From: Antedon bifida
Taxonomy: Eukaryota; Echinodermata; Crinoidea; Comatulida; Antedonidae
Length of the DNA stretch: 64,000 bases
Assembly (NCBI GenBank): GCA_963402885.1
Contig: OY727101.1
Span: forward strand, 20,808,417 to 20,872,416
Reading direction: 5' to 3'
Both the position numbers and the translations under genes were made by a program. Of this stretch, positions 12,426-22,317 are shown piece after piece; within the stretch, counting starts at the first letter, position 1, and each line of letters opens with the position of its first letter. Below the pieces are notes generated by a model. It saw only the letters and a program-made list of their open reading frames with translations, was not told where the DNA came from and made no database searches.

Positions 12426-13430
12426 ATCCAACCAATCGTAATCGTCTAGGATGGAACTAGTAACACTGTTATGCGTGGGTAATTTGTGAATGACGTGTAC
12501 ATACACAAGCCTAGATAGGGAAGATCTGTACTGCCGTTCATTGCAAAAGGAGAGGGAAGTCTGGTAACGTGGAATAATAATATATCAAGCCAGAGATGAA
12601 ATAAAATCACGAATACATTTAGCTGATTGTCGTTGTGTTAGTCGTCGTCAGAAATGTATTGACCGACATAACATATCTATTTCTCATGTGTAGTAGAGTG
12701 TTTCTTTGATTGAATAATTTTGTTTGTATTACTGTATAACAGCAAGGTCATTTTGGATTTTCAGTAAATTATCTAACGGCAAAGTTAAGCTTACCAAATT
12801 CAACACTGTAACTATCCCTCACTATTCAATTATTATATTATTATACCATAAAATGGATTGCGTCATACGAAAATGGATTGATAGTAAAACGTAACAAGGA
12901 TACGTTCTGGTCTGATTATTATTATGTCGATCAATGAATTTCCTTTTTGAGGATCAATAAAAGTTATCTTATCTTTTCTTATCTTATCTTAGGTATCCAT
13001 GCAGGGATGACGCGGAGGAGTATTTTTGTAACGTTGCATTTAAAATTAATTTGTTTACAAAGAAATATTCAACAATGAATGATGCCCTGCAACTCTGACT
13101 TTTCCATTCACACATGAACTTTGCGTAAAAATAAAATTCACGACGAACGAAATATATTCAATCCTTTTCCTTATGCACATTGCCAAAGCTAATAATCGAT
13201 TTGTCCATAATTATTGCGTTTGCCGGGGGTTTTCCATAATTTAAGACCAAATCATTATTGTACGTATAGGCCTAGTTTTGTAATTCCGTGCAGTACTCTT
13301 TTTTCTTCATTTCCGTACGTCCGTAAATATTAGGCCGAACTTTGAAATAACCGTGCTATACTGGTAACAGAGCAAAGTTTGCTTAAATCCATCCATCGGA
13401 TCAATGTCATCCATATTTCATACATATCAT
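12426..13430. repeat. 0.95-kb tandem unit, copy 2
   Basis: Second copy of the unit, longer than copy 1 mainly because of a LINE-tail insertion at 12921-12990. The flanks of that insertion, GGTCTGATTATT and AGGTATCCATGCAG, are contiguous in copy 1 at about 11950-11975. The end of the copy shows a variant with two extra short segments around 13270-13340. Confidence 0.85.
12921..12990 (+). mobile_element. LINE/SINE 3' tail insertion
   Basis: The sequence TCAATGAATTTCC...GAGGATCAATAAA is followed by reiterated TTATC/TTATCTT words, the usual end of a short 5'-truncated non-LTR insertion. The empty site is visible in copy 1, and an orthologous insertion lies at 18534-18595 in copy 3. Confidence 0.7.
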
Positions 13431-13996
13431 CCCACCAATCATCTAGGATGGAACTAATAATTTGTGAATGACTTAGTACATACACGAGCCTAGATAGTGA
13501 AGATCATGGAACTAGTAATACTGTTATGCGTGGGTAATTTGTGAATGACTTAGTACATACACGAGCCTAGATAGGGAAGATCTAGAACTAGTAACACTGT
13601 TATGCGTGGGTAATGTGTGAATGACGTAGTACATACACGAGCCTAGATAGGGAAGATCTTTACTGCCGTTCATTGTGAGAGGAGGGGGAAGTCCGGTAAT
13701 GTGTCATGATAATGTAACAAGCCAGAGATGAAATAAAATCACGAATACATTTAGCTGATTGTCGTTGTGTTAGTCGTCAGAAAGTTATTGACCGACATCA
13801 CATAGGCCTATCTATTTCTCATTTGTAGTAGAATGTTTCTTTGATTGAATAATTTTGTTTGTATTATAAACATTTGGATTTTCAGTAAATTGAAAAATCT
13901 GACGGCATAGTTGATTTAAATTCAACACTGTAACTATCCTGGACCCTCACTATTCAATTATAATATTATTATACCATAAAATGGATTGCGTCATAC
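13431..13996. repeat. 0.95-kb tandem unit, copy 3 (left part)
   Basis: This is the left half of the third copy. Its first 60-70 bp (GGAACTAGTAA...GATAGGGAAGATC) are reiterated three times between 13444 and 13660. The copy is interrupted at 13996 by the MITE described separately and resumes at 18478. Confidence 0.8.
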
Positions 13997-14578
13997 TAGC
14001 CTGGGTGCAGTACAAATTTTGCGGGAAAAAAGTATAGGAAATTTTTTTTTTCTGATAGAGTATATCATATAGAATGTCAGAAAAAAATTCCCATCCGTGG
14101 GTCGTACACTCCATGATTCAATCACTTTTATGTTGGTTCGATGGGGTTTGCTATGTTTTTTTTAGGTTTGCGGGGGTTTTGCAGGATTTAGCAATACCCT
14201 GTTTTTCCCGCCAAATTGGACGCCATATTGGATTCTGGCATGGTGATGTCATCGTATCGACTTGATTCATCAACTACTATGAGAAGTAGTTATTAAAGTA
14301 AGCCTCTACTAATTTTAATCATTAAAACACAACTGCTAGTAACAAAAACCGTTAATTGATTTTCCCTATCCCCTATATATAGGTATTTGTGTGTGTTAAT
14401 AGTAATTTGTGTGTGTTTTATAAGCCAAAATTTAAAAGTGCCGTAAAAATTTTTCCCCATGACCCTGGGATGGGGATTTTTTTCTGACATTCTATATCTT
14501 ACTTGAATCTTACTTGAATATTCGGGCTCATGATTAAGGCAAATGCCTTTTAAACGCCCTCCATTTCTTCTGTATTTA

Positions 14579-17500
14579 CTAGAATTGGTAGCAAAATTTA
14601 TCTCCCATTGCTCTGTCATTGTTTAGTTGATCTTTGAATGCATTTATGTTTTCTGCTTGTACTGTAGTGTGGTATAGATTGTTCCATGTGTTGACGATTC
14701 TACTTGAAAAGGAGTGGCTTCTGATTTTCAGTCGGGCTCTTGGCTTTCTTAATTTGAATTTATGGCCCCTTGTTCTACTGTCCTCTCTAAAATCAAAAAA
14801 GATTTCGGCTTCAATATCATCTAAGCCCTTGATAATTTTAAACACTTGTATAATGTCCGCTCTTCTTCTTCTGTAATTCAGTGTAGGTAGTCCAAGCTCT
14901 TTTAATCTCTGATCGTAAGATTTATCTTGTAACTTTTTGACAATTTTAGTGGCCCTACGCTGCACTCTTTCAAGCTTATCCAAATCACCTTTTAGGAGAG
15001 GGTACCATATACAGCTTGCGTATTCCAGATGAGGTCGAATTATACTTTTATAAAGGGGCAGGAACATATCCTTATCCATGTAAGCAAAAGATCGCCTTAC
15101 CAGTCCAATGAGTCTATTTGCTTTATTTACAGCTTCATTCGTTTGTAGTGAAAATTTTAAAGACTGATCAAAAGTGACTCCAAGGTCCTTTTCAGTATTG
15201 GCATTTGGCAGATCCTCGTCACCTTCCTCTGTTGGCATAGTGAATTGCATTTGTGGATTTGAATTTCCATAATGTATTACTTTACATTTTTTGATGTTGA
15301 ATTTCAGCTGCCATCTTTTAGACCAATCGGATAATGCCTTGAGATCATTTTGAACAGTATCATTTCTGTTTTCATGCACTACATTAAACATCTTAGTGTC
15401 ATCTGCAAACATCCATACTTTAGATTTAACTGCATCAGGTAGGTCGTTTATGTAAATTATAAATAATAAAGGGCCTAATACGCTGCCTTGAGGGACTCCA
15501 CTTTTAACCGTAGACCATTCAGAAAATGCTGCGGCCACTCTAACTCTTTGTCTCCTCCCTGTCAAAAATTGATGTATCCATCTCAGTAGGTTTCCTTTTA
15601 TTCCGTACGCTTCCAATTTTGTTATTAATCTCTGGTGGGGGATAGAATCGAACGCCTTACTGAAATCCAAATATACAGCATCAAAGTTTTCTCCTGCATC
15701 CAGCAATTTTGTCCATTCTTCCATCACCTCCAGCAATTGTGTGACGCAAGATCTACCTTTCCGAAACCCATGCTGTGCTTTTATAATAAGGTTTCTATCA
15801 TTTAAAAACTGTATAATTTTGTCTCTCACAATTGATTCCAAAAGTTTACATATGACAGATGTCAAACTTACTGGCCTGTAGTTTCCAACCTCCGTCTTGT
15901 CCCCTTTCTTAAAAATTGGTACTACATTGGCACATTTCCAGCACTCCGGTAACTGTCCAGTCGATAGTGATTTGTTGTATATTGATGTCAATGGAGTTGC
16001 AACAATTTCTTTAAGTTCCTTCAGTACTCTTGGATGCACGTCGTCTGGTCCAGCTGATTTATTTGAGTTAATCTGCTGAAGGCATGAAAGCACTTCCTCC
16101 TTTGTCACTTCAATTGAATCCAAATGGTCATCCACGTCAACTCTTGGTGTAACTTCTGGCAATGACTCGAGGTCTTCATTTGTGAATACACTTGTGAAAA
16201 ATGCGTTGAAAATTTCAGCTTTATGCTGATTGTCATCAGCCATATTACCCTTTCCATCCTTCACCAATCCAATAGATTGAGATGTTTTGGTTTTCTCTCT
16301 TACATATTTCCAGAAACTTTTAGGATTAGTTTTTACTTCATTGCATATTTTCCGCTCAAGTGCAATCTTTGCTGCCCTTTTTTCACCTGTTACTATATTT
16401 CTTGCCTTTTTGTAACTGTCATAATCTTTCTGTTGTCTAGACCTTGTAAACTTTTTCCATGCATTGTGTTTCATTTTAATTTTCCTCTGAACGTCACCAG
16501 TCATCCAGATAGGTTTATTTTCTTTTTTTATGTTTGACTTGGGAATACAGATCTGAACAGCATTTCTTATTGATTGATTTAAAGCTTCACAGGCCTCTTC
16601 AACATTTGTATTTTCAAATTGGTAGTCCACCTCAGTAATCAATTCTTTCATTTTAATATAGTCACCCTTGTTGAAATTTAGCTTGTATTCCATTTTCTCT
16701 TGTATTTTAGTTACACAGTCATATGAAAACAAGATTGTTACGTGGTCGCTTTTTCCTAATGGTGGACCTATCTCAATATCACTTATTTTGGTTTCATCCA
16801 TGGTGATTACTAAGTCGAGTATGTTAGGTGTTTGACCATCTCGAAATCGTGTTGGTTGCTGTATACACTGGCATAGAAAATTATCTCTAAGGCATTCTAT
16901 AAACCGATTACTTTTATGTGTTTCATTTTTATTAGTACTCCAAGAAATCCAATCAATTTCAGGAAAATTGAAATCTCCTAACATGATTAAATCAGAAATA
17001 CCATTTAGTTCACTTGCTTTGTCGATAGCAGATAGTAACGCTTGATTATTTTCGTCAATACTGTTAGGACTTCTGTAAATACATCCGCATAATAGTTGTT
17101 GCCTTTTATTTGTTTCAATTTTGATCCATAGTGCTTCCACAAAATTTAAATTCAGTAACTCGTTACAGATACTGGCATTCAGCTCTTCCTTCGCAAAAAT
17201 AACCACACCTCTACCACTTCTGCCAGAATCAAATTTTGTATATCCCTTGATGCTTAACTCAACTTCCAATATGTCTGTACAAGTTTTGTTATTTACTTCT
17301 GTTATTGCAACCACATCAGGTTTCCTTTGATTTGTGACATCACGTAACTCACCTATTTTATTTCTCAGGGCATCTGCATTTGTGTAAAGAAATTTCAACG
17401 ACTTCTCATAAAAATCAACAATGTCATCGTTTCTTAAACTAGATTTATTCTGCTTTAATCCTTCTATAAAAGCTTTAAATTTTTTCTTGTCCTCTGTACA

Positions 17501-17626
17501 TTTTTTTCTTCTTATAAATTTTTGTTTCACTTTTCTTTCTAAGTTAAAATAATTTTCTTCCAAACAAAAAGATTCTGTATTCGAAAATTCTTTATGCTGA
17601 TGAACTAGGGCCTCGAAAACGATCAA
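14579..17626 (-). CDS. LINE ORF2: endonuclease-reverse transcriptase
   Basis: This intact 1,015-codon frame drives target-primed reverse transcription of the LINE. The apurinic-type endonuclease spans roughly residues 75-300, with FLYTNADALRNKIGEL, ITEV (Glu at 110), GDFNFPEIDW (Asp at about 218) and SDH (293-295). The reverse transcriptase spans about 560-760, with NYRPVSLTSV, LDFSKAFDSIPH, SGVPQGSVLGPLLF and the catalytic FADD at 740-743. A C-terminal region follows with YKSIIRPHLEYASCIW. The layout matches CR1-group elements. No in-frame ATG precedes the endonuclease: the frame opens with TTG at 17626, in the +1 frame relative to ORF1. Translation therefore probably depends on reinitiation or frameshifting from ORF1. 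It overlaps ORF1 by about 35 bp. Confidence 0.92.
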   Translation of the reverse strand: MIVFEALVHQHKEFSNTESFCLEENYFNLERKVKQKFIRRKKCTEDKKKFKAFIEGLKQNKSSLRNDDIVDFYEKSLKFLYTNADALRNKIGELRDVTNQRKPDVVAITEVNNKTCTDILEVELSIKGYTKFDSGRSGRGVVIFAKEELNASICNELLNLNFVEALWIKIETNKRQQLLCGCIYRSPNSIDENNQALLSAIDKASELNGISDLIMLGDFNFPEIDWISWSTNKNETHKSNRFIECLRDNFLCQCIQQPTRFRDGQTPNILDLVITMDETKISDIEIGPPLGKSDHVTILFSYDCVTKIQEKMEYKLNFNKGDYIKMKELITEVDYQFENTNVEEACEALNQSIRNAVQICIPKSNIKKENKPIWMTGDVQRKIKMKHNAWKKFTRSRQQKDYDSYKKARNIVTGEKRAAKIALERKICNEVKTNPKSFWKYVREKTKTSQSIGLVKDGKGNMADDNQHKAEIFNAFFTSVFTNEDLESLPEVTPRVDVDDHLDSIEVTKEEVLSCLQQINSNKSAGPDDVHPRVLKELKEIVATPLTSIYNKSLSTGQLPECWKCANVVPIFKKGDKTEVGNYRPVSLTSVICKLLESIVRDKIIQFLNDRNLIIKAQHGFRKGRSCVTQLLEVMEEWTKLLDAGENFDAVYLDFSKAFDSIPHQRLITKLEAYGIKGNLLRWIHQFLTGRRQRVRVAAAFSEWSTVKSGVPQGSVLGPLLFIIYINDLPDAVKSKVWMFADDTKMFNVVHENRNDTVQNDLKALSDWSKRWQLKFNIKKCKVIHYGNSNPQMQFTMPTEEGDEDLPNANTEKDLGVTFDQSLKFSLQTNEAVNKANRLIGLVRRSFAYMDKDMFLPLYKSIIRPHLEYASCIWYPLLKGDLDKLERVQRRATKIVKKLQDKSYDQRLKELGLPTLNYRRRRADIIQVFKIIKGLDDIEAEIFFDFREDSRTRGHKFKLRKPRARLKIRSHSFSSRIVNTWNNLYHTTVQAENINAFKDQLNNDRAMGDKFCYQF

Positions 17627-18371
17627 ACGCCAGTTCGCTATCCCGCTTCACAATTTTACCTCTTCTTATAACAAGATCAATCTCACCGTTATCTTTCCTT
17701 GTTCTTAGTTCCTGTCTTAATTCATAGTTCATTTGCCTCTCTTTTTTTGATCTATCAGGATTAATATAAATGTTCTTTAGAAATGCGTGATCCGTGCTTC
17801 TAAGTTTTTTTGCATTTACCATCACTTCCCTTTTACTTTTCAGGCTATCCAAAGAAACTCTTACCATTCTACACCCGTCTTCCGTGTATTTCCCAAGCCT
17901 GATCACTTCTGTTATTTCAACTCCCTCTATCTCCAGACACTCTTTGAATAATTTTTCAATAGCAACCCTGTCTTCCTTCAGTCTCTGTTGAGAACTTTGG
18001 TTATCAGATTCAGGTAGATTTTCAATCACAATATTTAATTTACGAGATTCTCTATCTCTATATTCTTCAATGCCTTCCTGAACACTCTCCTTAATTTTCC
18101 CATCCATTTGATCATAGCTCTCTTTTAATTCTATCAAATTATTTCTTGTGTCGACCTGGATTTTTTCAATGACTTCAATGTTTTTATTGGTTATTGATGC
18201 TCTAAGCGCCTGATCTTTTTGCGTTTTTTCCATAATATTTAATCTCACATTCATATTTTCCTGCAATTCATTTATCTCCGCAATTTTCTTCAACAAAGGT
18301 AACTGCACAAGGCATGTATCACATGACCATAAAAAATTCTTTATTTCGCTGTCAGAGAGGAGAGCATACAT
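17592..18371 (-). CDS. LINE ORF1 protein, N-terminally truncated
   Basis: This 259-residue frame begins next to the 5' truncation point. Residues 5-20 (LSDSEIKNFLWSCDTC) look like the last zinc-binding half of a PHD finger, as found in ORF1 of several CR1-group elements; the first half is gone. Residues 30-100 form a charged, probably coiled-coil region. From about 105 the protein resembles the nucleic-acid-binding half of CR1-group ORF1 proteins (KLNIVIENLPE, then VIRLGK and basic KNIYINPDRSKKER). ORF1 proteins bind element RNA. The end overlaps ORF2 by about 35 bp in another frame. The native start codon is not present. Confidence 0.75.
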   Translation of the reverse strand: MYALLSDSEIKNFLWSCDTCLVQLPLLKKIAEINELQENMNVRLNIMEKTQKDQALRASITNKNIEVIEKIQVDTRNNLIELKESYDQMDGKIKESVQEGIEEYRDRESRKLNIVIENLPESDNQSSQQRLKEDRVAIEKLFKECLEIEGVEITEVIRLGKYTEDGCRMVRVSLDSLKSKREVMVNAKKLRSTDHAFLKNIYINPDRSKKERQMNYELRQELRTRKDNGEIDLVIRRGKIVKRDSELAFDRFRGPSSSA

Positions 18372-18477
18372 TTTATTTGAGAGTTTATATGGTATACTCT
18401 TTCAAAAAAACCCAACAAAAATTTTCTTATACTTTTTTCCCGCAAATGTGTATATTAACTGTTCTGCACCCAGGCTA

Positions 18478-19118
18478 TATACGAAAATTGATTGATAGTA
18501 AAACGTAACAAAGATACGTTCTGGTCTGATTATTATTATGTCGGTCAATGAATTTCCTTTTTGAGGATCAATAAAAGTTATCTTATCTTATCTTCGGTAT
18601 CTATGCAGTGATGACGCGGTGGAGTATTTTTGTAACGTTGCATTTAAAATTAGTTTGTTTACAAAGAAATATTTTGGCTGTGAAAGTCGTTAAATTCGTT
18701 GACGCAAGTATTCTTTTACGAATTTTAACAATTAGGCTAACAACAAAACATTCAGCAATGAATGATGCCCTGCAACTCTGACTCATGCCTTCATCTTTGC
18801 GTGAAAATAAAATTCATCGACGAACGAAATATATTCAATTCATTTCCTTGTGCATATTGCCAAAGCTAATAATCGATTTGTCCATAATTATTGCGTTTTT
18901 CCGGGTTTTCATAATTTAAGGCCAAAACATAATTTTACGTATAGTTTTGTATTTCGTGTAGCACCTTATTTATCTTCATTTCCGTACGTCCGTAAATATT
19001 AGGCCGAACTTTGAAATAACCGACGTGTTATACCGTTAACAGAGCAAAGTTTGCTTAAATCCATCCATCGGATTAATTTCATCCATATTTCATACATATC
19101 ATCCCACCAATCACAATC
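18478..19118. repeat. 0.95-kb tandem unit, copy 3 (right part)
   Basis: The third copy resumes directly after the MITE at ATACGAAAATTGATTG. It carries a LINE-tail insertion at 18534-18595, at the same site as copy 2. It ends with the CATCCATCGGAT segment near 19070. Confidence 0.8.
18534..18595 (+). mobile_element. LINE/SINE 3' tail insertion (same site as copy 2)
   Basis: The sequence is nearly identical to 12921-12990, with fewer TTATC reiterations, and lies between the same flanking words. The shared site means the insertion predates the split of copies 2 and 3. Confidence 0.7.
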
Positions 19119-19915
19119 ATCTAGGATGGAACTAGTAACACTGTTATGCGTGGGTAATTTGTGAATGACGTAGTACGTGACGAGCCTAGATAGGGAAGAT
19201 CTGTACTGCCGTTCATTGTGAGAGGAGGGGGAAGTCCGGTAATGTGTCATGATAATGTAACAAGCCAGAGATGAAATAAAATCACGAATACATTTAGCTG
19301 ATTGTCGTTGTGTTAGTCGTCGTCACATATCTATTTCTCATTTGTAGTAGAGTGTTTCTTTGATTGAATAATTTTGTTTGTATTATAACAGCAAGTTCAT
19401 TTTGGATTTTCGGTAATTGAAAAATCTGACGGCAAAGTTAAGCTTACCAATGGTTTATTTAAATTCAACACTGTAACTAATCCCTCACTATTCAATTATT
19501 ATATTATTATACTATAAAATTGATTGCGTCATACGAAAATTGATTGACAGTAAAACGTAACAAAGATACGTTCTAGTCTGGTTATTAGGTATCCATGCAG
19601 TGATGACGCGGAGGGTTATTTTTGTAACGTTGCATTTAAAATTAATTTGTTTAGAAAGAAATATTTTGGTTGTGAAAATCGTTAAATTCGTTGACGCAAG
19701 CATTACTTCTTTTATTACGAATTTTAACAATTAAGCTAAACAACAAACATTCAACAATGAATGATGCCCTGCACTCTGGCTCATCTATTCACAAATGATA
19801 TAGTTTTGTATTTCCGTGTAGTACCCTATTTTTCTTCATTTCCGTATGTCCGTAAATATTAGGCCGAACTTTGAAATAACCGTGTTATACCGGTAACAGA
19901 GAAAGTTTGCTTACA
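19119..19915. repeat. 0.95-kb tandem unit, copy 4 (shortened)
   Basis: Fourth copy of the unit, without the LINE tail and with an internal deletion near 19790, where the segment containing AACGAAATATATTCAAT is missing. After the CGAACTTTGAAATAACCG segment the homology ends near 19915. Confidence 0.75.
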
Positions 19916-20029
19916 ACTTGAAACTTATTGTGTGTGGGTATATATTACATGGGTTAATTTGCCTCTTGTGACCCACAGTCAGTTATGCTTCGAAACCCAG
20001 AATGTATTAAAGTCAATATTTGACCAATT

Positions 20030-20540
20030 TTGATGGATGCATAGATGGATGGATGTATGATGATGGATGGTGATGATGGATGGATGATAATGGATATTGA
20101 TGAATGATAATGTGGACAATGATGGATGATGAGGATGATCATGATGATGTGGATAATGGATGAATGATGGTGGTTGGATGATTGATGGATGTATGATGAT
20201 GAATAAATGGATATGATGTATGGATGATGGATTGATGAATGGATGGATAATGGATGTTGATAATAATGGATATTGATGGATGATGACGATGTCAATGAGG
20301 TTGAGGAGGATGATGATAATGGATAAAGATGACGATGATGGATAATAGATAATAATGGAGGAGTAATGGATGATGTCGATGAGCTTGAGGAGGAGGATGA
20401 TGAAGATGAAGATGAAGATGATGGGTGAGGATTGATGAGTATGATGGGTGACGATGAGGAGGATTATGGATGTGGATGATGGATAAGGATGGATAATGAT
20501 GGATGTTGATGATTGATGACGATGGCGAGATATCTGTAGG
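20030..20540 (+). repeat. Second (GATG)n-type microsatellite block
   Basis: Reiterated GGAT/GATG/GATA words mirror the block at 10640-11460 on the other side of the duplicated region. Minus-strand frames rich in His, Ser and Ile (for example 19979-20632) are translations of this repeat. Confidence 0.93.
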
Positions 20541-20725
20541 CCATTGGCAGAGTTCGTGCTTGATCCAAGTAAGCAAGATATCTGATTCACACGGGCACTC
20601 GGGATCTTCACACGGAATGTAAACACAAACAAAGATACAGATATCGAAGTTTCTACAAGGTATCTATTTGTTGTAAGATGTGTGTAAATGTGAATTTGTG
20701 TACAAAGAGTAAGTGTTTGAATAGG

Positions 20726-22285
20726 CTACTTACTGATAACGTAGCGAATCTTTGAAACCATTAGGAAAAATTCGTCGTATGTTATCTTATTATCACTGCC
20801 AACGTACCGGCTCACTAGGTGCTGCAGTACAGCGTCACTGGTTTTAAGACCTGAAACAGAATCCGTTGAATAGTTTAAAAAATGGTTCTTCGTTTGCATT
20901 TAATAAACTGTAAATATTGCATACTATTTAAATATATATGTACGTTCAAGAGTGCCGCTTTTAAAAAGAGGCGTGTGCTTAAAATAAATGTTATATACAA
21001 TTATTAGTCATGTCGTACGAAAGGCATATCAAAGTCTTAATGAATGGTTGTATCCAATTAGAGGTTGAGGACTCGGTGATGAAGTGACGGGACGGGAGTT
21101 TAAAAAACCCGCGCTCCTACCCCCTGGTCACTACCGTAGATACCTGCTCGTGACAATGCATCTCGTAACTCGCTCACATCAAGAGTTTTGCTTTCGTCCT
21201 TATCAGCTCGAAGAAACATCATCTGAAATCAGAAACAAAGTCTCAACATTTAGACGATTCGCTAGCCATAATCACGTAGGCCTAAGGTCTGAGTCGAAGC
21301 TAAGTTCGAAAGGATGTAGCCATTTAAACTTGCCAACTTTGTATTGGTAATGTTTTACAACAAAATGGAGTTGAGTCAAATCCGTCTCATGTGCCACTTT
21401 TATTATTTTCTTTATTATTTATTACTTTATTAAAATGAATATGATATTTGACTTGGCAAAATAAAATGTTGTCAATTATCTACTTGCTTTGTTTTCCTGT
21501 TTATTTGTACGAGAACGTTCATGCTTTTTAAGTTATTGTCCTGTATAATTGTGGACGTTAATAGGTATCACACCTATCAAGAAAATTGATATATTGGTAA
21601 ATTATTATACAGGTATTGAAATCTCCAGTTACCCGTATCTTAGCCGAAATATTAAATAGACCGCCCTCTGTCGCTCTACATTTTGCCATGTGTTGTATTT
21701 CGCTGTATCTATTATTATTATATTATGTATTGGTACTTACATCACAGTAAAATGACCATGCTCCAATAGCAATGCCTTCATTGACAGAAAGTTTCCGAGA
21801 ATCGTCTTCCTATAGTTTTAAGCTTAAGGAATTTAGACAAAAAACTTAAGCCTAAGTCGCCATCATCCGCTTGACCGCGAGCCATAAATTGTGAACGCGG
21901 TATAAATGTTCTGTTTAATATAGAATAATTTTTATTGACATGACCAGAAACATACAGGAAGGGTAGCATACACTTTTTGCCGCTCTCAATGTTATTTATT
22001 TCTAGAGACAATAATGCCTGTATAGGCCTACTCTTGTCTTTGGATGATACGTTAACTCGTAAAATATGTTGACCTTTTTGACGATAGAGCATGAATTTAT
22101 TCTCATATGATGATGGTAGACGATGATGGTGCCTACATTGAGCCTGATCCGTGTTTTTGGAAAACTTTTTTTAAAACAAAAGGATACGTCAAACAGTGAG
22201 GCAATAGCTGCCGACGTCTCATGTGATATGTCAGAAGGAATGATATCTATAAAAAAAAATAATATTTTTTATTACATTACAAATA

Positions 22286-22317
<32 letters not shown>

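Larger units (their letters stand above)
14498..18385 (-). mobile_element. CR1-like non-LTR retrotransposon, 5'-truncated
   Basis: The element is 3.9 kb on the minus strand, with an ORF1 remnant followed by a complete ORF2. Its 3' end carries two tandem copies of ATTCAAGTAAG, the kind of short terminal reiteration found in CR1/L2-type elements instead of poly(A). TATAT flanks both ends (14493-14497 and 18386-18390), a fitting target duplication inside the MITE repeat. ORF1 starts within what looks like the end of a PHD-type zinc finger, so the 5' part of the element is missing. Both remaining frames are open, indicating recent insertion. Confidence 0.9.
13997..18477. mobile_element. 588-bp MITE with about 108-bp inverted repeats, split by a LINE
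   Basis: The left end begins TAGCCTGGGTGCAG and the right end is CTGCACCCAGGCTA. Homology of the two ends continues inward for about 108 bp, through GCGGGAAAAAAGTATA, GAGTATA(T/C)CATATA and GAATGTCAGAAAAAAAT, to about 14104. The inner part of the right repeat lies at about 14455-14497 and its outer part at 18391-18477, because a LINE (14498-18385) sits in between. Removing the LINE restores a continuous terminal inverted repeat. The host repeat supplies a short target duplication, ATAC on both sides. The MITE itself has no transposase and is non-autonomous. Confidence 0.85.

Noticed and set aside
13997-18477. A composite DNA transposon carrying LINE genes between inverted repeats
   Set aside because: The right inverted repeat is split by the LINE and is restored when the LINE is removed, with TATAT duplicated; nested insertion explains it.
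21778-22092. 104-codon minus-strand frame in the calpain gene
   Set aside because: The frame is out of phase with the EF-hand exon at 21809-21741, which reads EDDSRKLSVNEG; the longer frame is a shadow.
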